Assembly (NCBI RefSeq): GCF_030169785.1
Contig: NZ_CP125854.1
Coordinates: forward strand, 2,046,001 to 2,110,000
Reading direction: 5' to 3'
Length of the DNA: 64,000 nt
From: Bdellovibrio sp. 22V
GTDB taxonomy: Bacteria; Bdellovibrionota; Bdellovibrionia; Bdellovibrionales; Bdellovibrionaceae
Of this stretch, positions 33,581 to 43,791 are shown in pieces; within the stretch, counting starts at the first letter, position 1, and each line of letters starts with the position of its first letter. The translations under genes were made by a program, and so were the position numbers. The notes under the pieces are model-generated. The model was given only the letters and a program-made list of their open reading frames with translations. It did not search any database and was not told the origin of the DNA.

Positions 33581-35997
33581 CAGTCACCTCTCTTTTTCAC
33601 AATGATATCACCTAAATTTACTGAAGAGCTTAATTCCTCTTTGACCTCAAAGCTGATTGAAGAAAGCTCAGGATGATCGGTGACAATCGTGTACGATCCC
33701 GGCTCTAAACCTTCAATAAAGAATCCACCCGTTTTATTCGTGAAGAAATTATTATCAACCAGCTGACCTTGTGAATTCAAGATGTCGCCTGCCACGAAGG
33801 ATAAAGGCTCTTTTTCTTCGCTAACGAAGCGACCCTTGACTAAGATTTTTCTTTTTAAGTTCAGGTCAATAAAGATACCGCTGCGATAAGTAGGTTGAGT
33901 GGAATAGTATTCCGTCGCCAAAAGATAACCAACTGGCAACGATGTCGAATCCACGTTAACAAGGTTCTTGTAATAAGAGCTTTGATCGCGCAACACGGTC
34001 GATTTTCGCGGGCCTAACTGAGCATCACCATGTGTTCCGTACGGATTAATAAGAAGCTCTTGCCCCTCTGGCATTTTATCCGTGTGAATAAGCACAAAAC
34101 TGTCGTTGATAGGTTGAGTGAAAGCTCCCCGATTGCCAACCCACGCAAAGCCCGTATTAAGACCGATACCCGTGGTGTTGGAATCAATTCCGTTTTGCCA
34201 ATTGGAGTAGTGATCTAAACGCGCACTGAAAGGTTGCGCTAAATACTCGGCGGAAAGATTGGCAGAGTTACTCCCGTCCGTTTCTGAAAGAGAAGCCATC
34301 CAGCGAGCATCGTCATACTTATGCAGGCTGTTTCTGCTTAAAGTTAAGTTGGAACTTTTCTGAAGCGAATCGTAGTAAGCGCTCGCACTGTATTTTCCTT
34401 GAGGTTCACTCCAATAAAATGAAAACATACCGCGGTCTTCTTCATCTGTTCCAATAAGCTTATTATAACTGAGCTCAATGCGAGTGTGCGGGTTGAGCGG
34501 CACAACCAGATTTGTACGGTAAGTTCTTTGCGTTTCTCCTGCGGCATACTCTAAAGATCCGCCGCCAAATCCCAAAATCCAGGCGGAACCAGAGCGAAAG
34601 TTAATCTGCGCATCGTAACGTCGCAAATAACTAAGAACCCCAAGATCAAAAGGTGATACGGCCACAAAATCAGCATCCCGGTTTTCTGCTTCGACAGTCA
34701 GAATAACCGGAACGTCTTTTCCGAACATACGATCTAAAGTGCGATAGCGCAGACGTTCTGCAAATCCCTCTTTGCGGGAGCTTTGCGTGGAATATCCCCC
34801 TTCAACAGAAAGATAACCCCAGCCGGCGATTCCTGAAAACTCGACGCCCGTTAAAGCTTGCGAAAGATAATTTTGAAAATTCAACCCGAACGTCAATTGA
34901 TCGGAAAGGCCCATACGGTGATACAAACTAAGAACGGCACCTGTATTATCATAAGCGCGATCCGCCCCGGACTCCCGCCAAGGCAGACCCAAAGAATAAG
35001 AGAATTCGTGAACGTCTTTTCTCAAAAGAGTATTTTCAAACAGAACGGAGAAATCATATGTTTCTTCCTGGCCAAGATCGTCCCGAACTTTGATCTTCAC
35101 ATTGTTCTGACCTGTCGCCAAAGGGAAGTCGCGAATATTGAATATCCCCGGGGATAAACGAAGCTGGCTGTAAAGAAATCCATTCACATAAACTTCAACA
35201 AGTGACGGTCTTTTGATAACAATTTCGGTATTGCTCAGTGGACGAAGTGTTTTATAAGGCTGAATCGAAAATTCTCGAACAACAGAAAATCCCGCCACAT
35301 TCGGAGAAATTTGAAAACCCCGGGCGCCTAAAGTTAAATCGCCCAGAGTGTACCGCAACATTTTTTCTTCATCGTCATAGCGAAAGCGCGTGTCTTGTCT
35401 TTTCCATGGATCGTCGGAACTTTCCTGATAATCCGCCATGGATTCAAAAACAACACCGTTCACGTTTTCGACAAAATCAAGATGTCCTGTCAAAGGCAGT
35501 TTCTCGTCTTCAACACCACTTCCGTACTGAAAGGACTGCTGCGTACGCAGATTGATGTAACCACTTTGCAAAGAAGGTCTTAAAACTTTTTCCTCGCCGA
35601 ATTCCGTATAGTTCAGGTTAAGGTCATGACTGCGACGATACTTCAGTGGAAGATCCAGACGCAGCTCAAGTGTTGCCTCGTCGAAGAAGACACTTAATCC
35701 CGCCGACTCTAGATCATGCAGCGTAAGAACACCTTCTGTCGACACCCGGGCTTTTAAATTTTTCAGCAGATCTTCTTTGAGATACATTTGTAGTCCTTCC
35801 ACTAAAGGACTTGCTTCGACGGCAAAACTTTTTCTGCCGTCTCTCGGAAAAACCCAGGCCTCACCAAGAACGTGGCCGTCTAGAATCAAGGGCGCAACAA
35901 GATAAGGCGTCCCAAGTGCAGGACGCGGGCCGTGCGCTTGAGCGAAGACAACACTCGTCATAATACAGAATAAAAAACTAAAAAGAACGATCCTCAA
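33580..35997 (-). CDS. Outer-membrane fimbrial usher
   Basis: An 805-residue usher of the FimD/PapC superfamily, the outer-membrane pore that assembles and secretes pilus subunits. It has a signal peptide (to about residue 19), an N-terminal periplasmic domain, a barrel start near GDLTLGARGFQISPNVAG with the plug-like VEVYVNGFLY..PGIFNIRDFPL segment, alternating aromatic strands through the middle, and a C-terminal beta domain (GLEPGSYTIVTDHPEL). It is a little shorter than Escherichia coli FimD, in line with archaic Csu-type ushers. It overlaps the chaperone stop by four bases (35994-35997). Confidence 0.88.
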   Translation of the reverse strand: MRIVLFSFLFCIMTSVVFAQAHGPRPALGTPYLVAPLILDGHVLGEAWVFPRDGRKSFAVEASPLVEGLQMYLKEDLLKNLKARVSTEGVLTLHDLESAGLSVFFDEATLELRLDLPLKYRRSHDLNLNYTEFGEEKVLRPSLQSGYINLRTQQSFQYGSGVEDEKLPLTGHLDFVENVNGVVFESMADYQESSDDPWKRQDTRFRYDDEEKMLRYTLGDLTLGARGFQISPNVAGFSVVREFSIQPYKTLRPLSNTEIVIKRPSLVEVYVNGFLYSQLRLSPGIFNIRDFPLATGQNNVKIKVRDDLGQEETYDFSVLFENTLLRKDVHEFSYSLGLPWRESGADRAYDNTGAVLSLYHRMGLSDQLTFGLNFQNYLSQALTGVEFSGIAGWGYLSVEGGYSTQSSRKEGFAERLRYRTLDRMFGKDVPVILTVEAENRDADFVAVSPFDLGVLSYLRRYDAQINFRSGSAWILGFGGGSLEYAAGETQRTYRTNLVVPLNPHTRIELSYNKLIGTDEEDRGMFSFYWSEPQGKYSASAYYDSLQKSSNLTLSRNSLHKYDDARWMASLSETDGSNSANLSAEYLAQPFSARLDHYSNWQNGIDSNTTGIGLNTGFAWVGNRGAFTQPINDSFVLIHTDKMPEGQELLINPYGTHGDAQLGPRKSTVLRDQSSYYKNLVNVDSTSLPVGYLLATEYYSTQPTYRSGIFIDLNLKRKILVKGRFVSEEKEPLSFVAGDILNSQGQLVDNNFFTNKTGGFFIEGLEPGSYTIVTDHPELSSISFEVKEELSSSVNLGDIIVKKRGD

Positions 35998-36722
35998 TCG
36001 CCGGACTCCGTAAGTTCTATTTCACCGCGAAGCCCGCTGAGGGGAATAGATTGAGGCGTTTGCAACGTGATCGTTCGCGACTCGCCCGGCAGAAGATTTG
36101 CACTATCGAGTTCCTTGATTTGCGTGAACTCAACCGCTTTCTTTTCACCGGAATAGATCGTCAACTTTTTTAAGCGCAAAACTTTATGAGCCGTGCCTTC
36201 ATTGGCAATCGATACTTGAATATTTTTTCCGTCAGAACTTCGCACGTCTTTGAGCCGTACTTTCGCGACGGCACCCTCGGGTGTGACATAAGCCGACGCC
36301 ACATATTGCAAAAGGAAATTTAGATTTACGCCTGCTTTTTTGGGCTTGGCATTGCGATCCCGAAACTCAACGGGCAATTGAGACGCGACAATACGATAAG
36401 CTTTTTCAGTCGGATCATTGAGATCGCCCGCCCAAGTGATGCGGACGTTTCTTTTTTCATTCGGAAGAAGCACTACCTGCTCTGGATAGATATTGAAGTC
36501 GCCCGTCTTTTCGCGAACCTCTTCGCCTTTTTCATTACTTCTTCTGGCAAATGCTTCGATTTGCACAGGAACTTTTTCGTTTCCCGGATTTTCTAACGTC
36601 AGAACCTGTGTCGTCTTTTTTCCCTCTGGAGAAAAATAAATCACCATAGGTGTTAGACGGAATGCCAACGTAATCGACGGAAATAAAAAGAACAGAACCG
36701 TGAGAACTGATTTTCTAAGCAT
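35994..36722 (-). CDS. PapD-like periplasmic fimbrial chaperone
   Basis: A 242-residue periplasmic chaperone with a signal peptide and two immunoglobulin-like domains. The first has LTPMVIYFSPEGKKTTQVLTL, with the edge strand that complements pilins, and YRIVASQLPVEF (the FG region); the second covers about 140-235. Chaperones of this family fold subunits and hand them to the usher. ATG 36722 gives the signal peptide, but its ribosome binding site is poor; a TTG at 36785 would add 21 residues. First of the chaperone-usher-tip unit. A small TACTCC-GACT-GGAGTA hairpin (36830-36845) lies upstream. Confidence 0.85.
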   Translation of the reverse strand: MLRKSVLTVLFFLFPSITLAFRLTPMVIYFSPEGKKTTQVLTLENPGNEKVPVQIEAFARRSNEKGEEVREKTGDFNIYPEQVVLLPNEKRNVRITWAGDLNDPTEKAYRIVASQLPVEFRDRNAKPKKAGVNLNFLLQYVASAYVTPEGAVAKVRLKDVRSSDGKNIQVSIANEGTAHKVLRLKKLTIYSGEKKAVEFTQIKELDSANLLPGESRTITLQTPQSIPLSGLRGEIELTESGD

Positions 36723-36890
36723 ATTAACTAAGCGTATTCGAGGAATAACTCGTGGAGAATGAGGATTAACAATTAATCTTAACAACTGGTCTTAGGAAAG
36801 TCCTGACAAGAACGCGATTTTCAGAGGAATACTCCGACTGGAGTAGTTTGTATTCACATTCGGGTAAAAGCTTTGCCGAAGATTTCTAGA

Positions 36891-37109
36891 CTATGGAGCA
36901 GTGACCGTAACGACGGAAGCAGGTGAACGCTTTTTTATTTCCACTTTCAAACCTGCGGAACTGTTGGAATGGATTTTGGTTTCTCCATTGACTGACACCA
37001 ACTTAACGTCAGCTTTCATAGGCACTGTCCCTGAAAGCAAAAGTCTTTTGCTTTTCGCCGTGCTCGCCACACTTACAAGAAAGAGAGCTGAAAAAACCAG
37101 AATCTTCAT
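36891..37109 (-). CDS. Small secreted protein resembling a pilin N-terminus
   Basis: A 72-residue protein with a signal peptide (cleavage near STA-KS) followed by LLLSGTVPMKADVKL, which resembles the LLLQGTVNSVNDIVV strand at the start of the fimbrial major subunit at 32115. It is too short for a full beta-sandwich, so it may be a remnant, a minor subunit or an edge-strand regulator. The ribosome binding site is weak (AGAG). It lies 168 bp upstream of the chaperone start and 32 bp after the kinase gene on the same strand. Function unknown. Confidence 0.55.
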   Translation of the reverse strand: MKILVFSALFLVSVASTAKSKRLLLSGTVPMKADVKLVSVNGETKIHSNSSAGLKVEIKKRSPASVVTVTAP

Positions 37110-37141
37110 AGCTCTATTATCGGTGAAACCCGACGAAAGCT

Positions 37142-39103
37142 TTAGGAGAGTTTGGTTTCGCTAAGAACAGGCGGATAAACAGGAATGATAACGATAAATT
37201 CCGTGCCTACGCCAGTTTCGGAACGGGCTTGGATTTCTCCCCCATGGTTTTGAATAATGCCGTAAGAGATACTCAAACCCAAGCCGGTGCCTTGACCGAC
37301 ACCTTTCGTGGTAAAGAACGGATCGAAGATTTTTTCCAAAACTTCTGAAGACATACCTTTACCGCTGTCTTGAATGGAAACCTGAACCCATCCGCGTTTG
37401 TCTTTCGAGCCTTTATAGTCCTTAAGGGCAACTGTAGAAATCCAAATGTGCCCATTGCCTTCGATTGCTTGGACAGCATTCGACAGGATGTTCATAAAGA
37501 CTTGATTGATCTGACTCGCGTAACAATGGATCAAAGGAATCGGCTCGTACTGGCGATGAATCTCAATACGATTTTTAATCTCGCCTTGCAGAAGATTCAA
37601 AGTTGTATCGAGACTTTGGTGAACGTCGATCTCTTGCAACTTGGCCTCTTCCAATCGCGAGAAGTTTCTAAGTCCCAAAACAATGTCGCGTGTACGGCGA
37701 GCACCGTCTTGGCAAGAAGCCACAAGTTTCGGAAGATCCTTAACGATATAGTCGAATTCGTATTCTTCTTTGAGAGCCGGAAGCCTTGCCGGATTTTTTT
37801 CAGCGACATCAGCAAGCTCAATGAGTTTTTCAGAGTACTCTTTAAGATGAACCATGTTGCTGTAGATAAATCCGATCGGATTGTTCAATTCGTGCGCCAC
37901 ACCCGCAACAAGTTGCCCCAGACTGACCATCTTTGCGGAATGTACCAGTTTTGTTTGTGTATCTTTGAGTTCTTTATTGGCGGACTCGAGCTCCGTGATC
38001 TTCTTTCGAAGATCCGAACGCGCTTGCCAAATCTTTTTACTCATCTCATTGAAAGACTCAGTCAGTAGACCGATTTCAGTGTCGTTTTTTACCGGGATTG
38101 TAACGGCTTGTTCTTGGGATTCAAACGACTGCAAAGCTTCGACAAGTTCATAGAGCGGCTTCAACACCCAACTTGAGGTTACAAGAATCGTCAGAATAAG
38201 AAGCACGACAACGGCGCCAACGACAGTGATGAAGGCGTAGTTCACGTTTTTAAGAACGGCTTTAGCTTCGCTTTTCGAAGCCCCTAGAGCGACGTTGAAT
38301 TTCGTGACTCCCCAATTCAGCGGATAGATCAAAAATCCATAGGGATTCGAGCGCACCGTCAAATCAAAGAATGGTTCGCTGCCAGGTCTGAAGTAAGGGC
38401 GAAAGAAATCTTTCTTATAAAGGTAAAAATCCGGATGACTTGCAACGACGACTTGCCCTGAGTCTTTGAAAAAGATCAGTTCAAGTTTCAGACGATTTTT
38501 TAGCCGACCCACAAATGCTTTGTTTAAGTCGACAATTTGCTCAAGATAGCCGACGGTTCTGCCACCGCTGCCGCTCACTTTCGAAATCAGAATCAAATTT
38601 ATTTTTTGATTCTCGCCAAACTCGGCCAATGCAATTTCCTTTTCGTCTTTGACGTGCGCCATGTATTTAGCCGAAAGAAAAACGGCATCTTGAACCGGAA
38701 CAAAACTTCTTACGTTGTCTTTGTCATCTTTAAATACAGAAGCCAACATTCGACCTTCCCGATCGAAAAATGTAAGACTGGAAAGATTGTCCGCTTTAAT
38801 CCAAGGCGAGGAAATCGTGCGCAGAGTCCCACCATCCCCCATTGTCAGGTGATACACAAGACTGGGATCGCGAACGTACTTGTCGCGCTTTTGCTGCATA
38901 CTTGCGCGAAGGTCACTCAAGACAAGATCAATTTCCCGCGCATTGCCGCTAAGACGCTGCGAAAGTTCGTGATCGATCGCTTTTTCGTATTTCAACATGG
39001 AATAGCCCGTGACAAAAGCCAAGGGCACGACAGAAAAAAGGACAAACCAAACTATCAAGATCGTGCGCAAGGATCTTTTTGGTTTCTTCCTTAGAGTTTT
39101 CAC
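37142..39103 (-). CDS. Membrane sensor histidine kinase
   Basis: A 653-residue kinase. Two membrane helices (about 14-35 and 292-313) flank a periplasmic sensor of about 255 residues, long enough for a double Cache domain that would bind a small ligand. A HAMP linker follows, then a coiled coil (about 365-390), the phosphoacceptor VAGVAHELNNPIGF near 405, and the ATPase with N box (QVFMNILSNAVQAI), G1 (DSGKGM), F box (FDPFFTTK) and G2 (GTGLGLS). No response regulator is adjacent. Its ATG overlaps the anti-sigma-like stop by four bases, so it belongs to the mreB-sigma-anti-sigma operon and may sense envelope state. Confidence 0.94.
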   Translation of the reverse strand: MKTLRKKPKRSLRTILIVWFVLFSVVPLAFVTGYSMLKYEKAIDHELSQRLSGNAREIDLVLSDLRASMQQKRDKYVRDPSLVYHLTMGDGGTLRTISSPWIKADNLSSLTFFDREGRMLASVFKDDKDNVRSFVPVQDAVFLSAKYMAHVKDEKEIALAEFGENQKINLILISKVSGSGGRTVGYLEQIVDLNKAFVGRLKNRLKLELIFFKDSGQVVVASHPDFYLYKKDFFRPYFRPGSEPFFDLTVRSNPYGFLIYPLNWGVTKFNVALGASKSEAKAVLKNVNYAFITVVGAVVVLLILTILVTSSWVLKPLYELVEALQSFESQEQAVTIPVKNDTEIGLLTESFNEMSKKIWQARSDLRKKITELESANKELKDTQTKLVHSAKMVSLGQLVAGVAHELNNPIGFIYSNMVHLKEYSEKLIELADVAEKNPARLPALKEEYEFDYIVKDLPKLVASCQDGARRTRDIVLGLRNFSRLEEAKLQEIDVHQSLDTTLNLLQGEIKNRIEIHRQYEPIPLIHCYASQINQVFMNILSNAVQAIEGNGHIWISTVALKDYKGSKDKRGWVQVSIQDSGKGMSSEVLEKIFDPFFTTKGVGQGTGLGLSISYGIIQNHGGEIQARSETGVGTEFIVIIPVYPPVLSETKLS

Positions 39104-40047
39104 TTCTTCGCTTCGTCCACTGTGATGATAAGACGGATGATTCCATCCGGCATGACGCGAGGATGTTTCTCTTTCGTCAGCTTCGCTTTGCCGTATGTGC
39201 CAAGGAAAGTAAGAAGATCCTGATATTTCGCTTCGGGAATCGTGAAGTGGTAGTACATGGAGTTAGTACCCGCTTTGCGCCAACCCAGCTCCACGGAACC
39301 GGCTTTTCTTCCACCGAGGCCCAGAATCTTATCCGTGATCTTGGGACCAACCACATCCACGTTCGTGACTGCAATTTCACCGCGGTAAAGAAAGCCTCCG
39401 CCTGTCGCAGGCGATGCTGTTGTTTCAGCAGCTTTGATTTCTTCCGCTTTCGCCGTCGTCGCCGTCGGAGTAGCGACAGGCTGTGGCTTTTCTGGAGTTT
39501 TCGCAGCGACAGTCGTTGCTGTCGGAGCTGGTGTCGCCTCTTTCACACCTTCATCGACAAACTCCGGCGTTTCCACCACAACTTGCGAAGAACCTGATTT
39601 TGAAACTTCCGCCAAAACGACTTCTTTGGATCCCGTACCTACTCCAAGCTGCATCACCTTTTGCCAAGGTGTCACAGTCAGTAAAGTCACGATGACAAGA
39701 ACAACAACCAAAGCCTCTAAACCCCACTTCAAACCTTGCGGCCACTTATCAAAGTTGGATTTTTGCATAAGCACAGTGAGATAGCTGGAAGGCGCACTGA
39801 TTTGCGCAATGATTGGCTCGGACACAACGGTGTCCGCGAGCTTCTCCGCATAGCTTTGTCCATTTTGGATTTTATTTAAATCGAGCTGGGCATCACGCGA
39901 AAATTTCACGTGATCTTCGACGGCGGCACGACGCTCTTTATCGAGACTTCCGGAAAGATAGTCATAAAGAAGCTCATGACCAATAAAGGGAGAAATCTCC
40001 CTTTTACCTTTTTTTGAGAGTGGTATTTTATCTTCCTGTTGAGCCAT
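39100..40047 (-). CDS. Anti-sigma-like single-pass membrane protein
   Basis: A 315-residue protein with a cytoplasmic N-terminus (residues 20-60) that has the helical pattern LLYDYLSGSLDKERRAAVEDH typical of anti-sigma factors but lacks the zinc cysteines/histidines, one membrane helix at 108-127, a Pro/Thr/Ala-rich linker near 165-215, and a C-terminal periplasmic domain (GSVELGWRKAG..YYHFTIPEAKYQDLLTFL) with a DUF4349-like look. It overlaps the sigma-like gene by 20 bp and the kinase gene by four. Likely holds the sigma-like protein until an envelope signal arrives; this is inference. Confidence 0.72.
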   Translation of the reverse strand: MAQQEDKIPLSKKGKREISPFIGHELLYDYLSGSLDKERRAAVEDHVKFSRDAQLDLNKIQNGQSYAEKLADTVVSEPIIAQISAPSSYLTVLMQKSNFDKWPQGLKWGLEALVVVLVIVTLLTVTPWQKVMQLGVGTGSKEVVLAEVSKSGSSQVVVETPEFVDEGVKEATPAPTATTVAAKTPEKPQPVATPTATTAKAEEIKAAETTASPATGGGFLYRGEIAVTNVDVVGPKITDKILGLGGRKAGSVELGWRKAGTNSMYYHFTIPEAKYQDLLTFLGTYGKAKLTKEKHPRVMPDGIIRLIITVDEAKK

Positions 40048-40498
40048 GCTTTAACTTACTCACACCTTGAGTCATACTTCCGAGTTTGCGAAGAGCTCTG
40101 CCAAGACGATAACGAATCGTCCCTTGAGTGATTCCCAAGCCTTCGGAAATGTCATCATCGTCGATTTTTAAAATCTTTGACCAAATCACAGTCAGAAGTT
40201 CGTCTTCAGAAGCTGATTTTTGAAATTCACGCCACGGACCTAAATCGAGGTCTTCAGGAACCAACCAGCCTGATTCAACGGAAGTATTAGGACGACCGCG
40301 AGCCACGCGGGCCTTGAACTTGTCCCACACCGTCTTTGTCGCCGCCACAAGAGCGACTTTGTTATTCATATCCGGATTTCTTTGTTTGCGAACTCGACAA
40401 AGGGCTAGAGCCTGGGACGAAGCCTCTATCGCTTTTTGATCATCGAGCAAAGCAAAGTAGAAAAATAAAGCGATAGATTGTACGTCCGATTCGGTCAT
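40028..40498 (-). CDS. Degenerate ECF-type sigma factor-like protein
   Basis: A 156-residue protein whose residues 100-140 look like sigma region 4, a helix-turn-helix (ELLTVIWSKIL..ISEGLGITQGTIRYRLGRALRKLG), while the N-terminal half has no clear region 2 for core polymerase or -10 binding. It may be a diverged ECF sigma factor or a transcription regulator derived from one. It is placed directly before the anti-sigma-like gene, the usual order for sigma/anti-sigma pairs, and 11 bp after mreB. Four acidic residues in a row (DDDD, 113-116) sit at the start of the motif. Confidence 0.72.
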   Translation of the reverse strand: MTESDVQSIALFFYFALLDDQKAIEASSQALALCRVRKQRNPDMNNKVALVAATKTVWDKFKARVARGRPNTSVESGWLVPEDLDLGPWREFQKSASEDELLTVIWSKILKIDDDDISEGLGITQGTIRYRLGRALRKLGSMTQGVSKLKHGSTGR

Positions 40499-40509
40499 AT
40501 TCCCTTATC

Positions 40510-41637
<1,128 letters not shown>

Positions 41638-41654
41638 TTAGACAAGTCCCGCCG

Positions 41655-42668
41655 TTATTTTGACGCAGGCGCACAGCTCACATTTAGAGAGGTGCCGGAA
41701 GATCGACCTTGGTAGCGCACTTCCAAACCTTCGTTGAGGGTGCTTTCGGCGCGTAAAGTTTTGTCGATGTCGAGTTCCGCTGCTTCGATCTCGATACGTT
41801 CGTCTTGCCCGCCAGTAGCGGGTTTCAAGCGAACGATCACAGATTCATTCGCGCGATTTCGAAATAATTCTTTCTCTACTAAAGACTGCGCGTTCCACGA
41901 AATCATCTCTTCACGCTGATTCTGTTTGCGTGATCCAAACTTCAGAGAGCAACGCACTTGAGTGACATTCACCTTCGCTCTTTTAAACGAAGTGTCGCTG
42001 ATACAAACAGCCTCTACTTCTTTTTCCATCTGAAAGTTCGTCACAAGCATACGAATTTTCGAACCCAGACCGGAACGAACGGCAAAATAATCGTCGCCTT
42101 TTCTTTGTAAAAGCTGAATTTCACCTTGAGCCGCTTGTCCCGCCGCCGGAGTCAGGTTCAGACGAGCACGGCCATAAGAATCAAGCAGAGAGCCGAGGAT
42201 GTCATAACCCTGATTACGCTTGCCATCCCAAAACATGTCTCTGAAAGTTTGCCGTCTTTGCGGATTGAAAGGATTGAGGTTGTCCAAGAAAGTTCGGTCT
42301 TTGAGATCCATTCCGTTTACCACACAACGAGCCGCGCTCATCGCTGGCAGATTTCCCACATTTGCAACCGGCGTGTTCGTGCAATTGCGATTATAGGTCT
42401 CTACACGCATTTCCCGCGCACAGTTTTGGTTCAAAGAATCATTGAGCAAAGAATCGCAGTAAGCTTTTTTTGAAGAGAAGATTTGTTTCCCAGTCGTGCA
42501 GCCATTGACCTTAAATTCGTAAGTAAAAGTGCCCGACACGTCCACCACCGGAGGCGTCACTACATTTCCAGGGACCACCGGCCCTCCGCCTCCGCCGCCC
42601 CCATTGGAGCAGGCAACGAGAGACAAAGAAAGGATCGTCATCGCAAATGGCAGGTTCAGTTTTTTCAC
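41655..42668 (-). CDS. Cysteine-containing lipoprotein, unknown function
   Basis: A 337-residue lipoprotein: signal sequence with lipobox LVAC (Cys20), a run of seven glycines and a Pro/Val linker, then a domain of about 290 residues with about ten cysteines, probably disulfide bonded (CTTGKQ, CDSLLN, NCAREM, NCTNTP and others). It starts at GTG 42668, with GGAGG eight bases upstream. No family is recognised. It is upstream of mreB on the same strand, with a gap of about 100 bp, so co-transcription is possible but not required. Confidence 0.8.
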   Translation of the reverse strand: MKKLNLPFAMTILSLSLVACSNGGGGGGGPVVPGNVVTPPVVDVSGTFTYEFKVNGCTTGKQIFSSKKAYCDSLLNDSLNQNCAREMRVETYNRNCTNTPVANVGNLPAMSAARCVVNGMDLKDRTFLDNLNPFNPQRRQTFRDMFWDGKRNQGYDILGSLLDSYGRARLNLTPAAGQAAQGEIQLLQRKGDDYFAVRSGLGSKIRMLVTNFQMEKEVEAVCISDTSFKRAKVNVTQVRCSLKFGSRKQNQREEMISWNAQSLVEKELFRNRANESVIVRLKPATGGQDERIEIEAAELDIDKTLRAESTLNEGLEVRYQGRSSGTSLNVSCAPASK

Positions 42669-42787
42669 GGCGGGACCTCCAACTGGTCAACACCGCTAGA
42701 TATTCAAAGAACCTGCCACTCTCAAACTCAGTTTAATCATTTCTGAGTGGTTTTAAATAGTTAGTTAATAGACGCTGCCAATTTTGG

Positions 42788-43240
42788 TCAGCCGCATTCG
42801 TCCCCCCATGCGGCCTTCATTGTACAGCGCGGATTGATGGATGTGCCGCCCGAGCCGTTCTTATTAACACTGCATTTGATCGTGCGTGCCTGCTCGTAAA
42901 CGTGTCCCGCAGCTCCGTCGGGCATCACACCCATTTCCGACATCGCATCGAAAAGGGCCTTGGCTGTTATCTTGCCGACTCCCGAAGGCGTTGAGCATTT
43001 GTAGTCAGGCATCAAGTCAGGAAGAACACCGCGGTTGGTTTGACGACAGACGAGTTTGGAAACAGTCCACGTGACAACATTTCCTGAGGTGCTCTTGTGC
43101 GCGATGGATGAGTTCTTAAGAATATAAGTCATCGTGATGGCTTCATCGCCCAAAAATTCTCTCGTGGATTCATCTCCACATGCTGCCGTTGCGGCGTTGT
43201 GAATTAAGAATGCTGAAAAGAATCCCATCAAATATTTCAT
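42788..43240 (-). CDS. Small secreted protein, unknown function
   Basis: A 150-residue protein with a Sec signal peptide (cleavage near TAA-CG) and seven or so cysteines in the mature part, including a C-terminal CTMKAAWGDECG. TAAGGAGG lies eight bases upstream of the ATG, one of the best ribosome binding sites in the window, so it is likely well translated. Disulfide-rich and secreted; no family recognised. It precedes the Gly-rich lipoprotein gene by 119 bp on the same strand. Confidence 0.78.
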   Translation of the reverse strand: MKYLMGFFSAFLIHNAATAACGDESTREFLGDEAITMTYILKNSSIAHKSTSGNVVTWTVSKLVCRQTNRGVLPDLMPDYKCSTPSGVGKITAKALFDAMSEMGVMPDGAAGHVYEQARTIKCSVNKNGSGGTSINPRCTMKAAWGDECG

Positions 43241-43428
43241 AAAATCCTCCTTATAAAAATGAAGTTTGAATAGTAAGGATTTCTTTTTTCTTCGGTTAGT
43301 TACATCGACGAAACAATGATGTTGCTATTTCACATTCTCCCCGCGTGTATTTTCATCGTCTTTTCTTGCGGCTCTTTATCGCAATGAATGAGTTCACTAT
43401 CTTTACGGATACTGATGTGAGGTAAGCC

Positions 43429-43791
43429 ATGCACAATATCTCTGATTTTTTAAAAGAAAAAAGTCACCCACGAAAACAAGGACTCAGCGATGTAGCTATT
43501 AAAGAATCTTTGTCGGCACTGCACGGTTGGGATCTCGAGGAAGACAGGATCAGCAAAAAATTTCTATTCAATAACTACTACGAGACGATGGCATTTGTGA
43601 ATGCCGTAGCGTATATCGCCCACTTCGAAGATCATCATCCCGAGTTGGTTGTGAATTACAATCACTGCGTAGTGAGATTTAACACTCATTCCGTCAATGG
43701 CGGTAAAGGAGGGATTTCAGAAAATGATTTTATCTGTGCCGCAAAAGTCGACGCCCTTCGCGGCATGCATTTTTCAGCAGCGCCGAACTAG
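43429..43791 (+). CDS. phhB: Pterin-4a-carbinolamine dehydratase
   Basis: A 120-residue enzyme of the PCD/DCoH family that dehydrates 4a-hydroxytetrahydrobiopterin and so recycles the cofactor of aromatic amino acid hydroxylases. The active-site histidine block HFEDHHPELVVNYNH and the GGISENDFICAAKVD segment are conserved. The N-terminus is 15 or so residues longer than the shortest family members. No phenylalanine hydroxylase is adjacent. Its stop shares the palindrome CTAG with the stop of glpD on the other strand, so the genes overlap by four bases with no terminator between them. Confidence 0.93.
   Translation: MHNISDFLKEKSHPRKQGLSDVAIKESLSALHGWDLEEDRISKKFLFNNYYETMAFVNAVAYIAHFEDHHPELVVNYNHCVVRFNTHSVNGGKGGISENDFICAAKVDALRGMHFSAAPN

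Noticed and set aside
37021-37040. ACTGTCCCTGA as a second copy of the 52705 palindrome
   Set aside because: Only one arm is present and it lies inside a signal-peptide coding region, so the match looks accidental.
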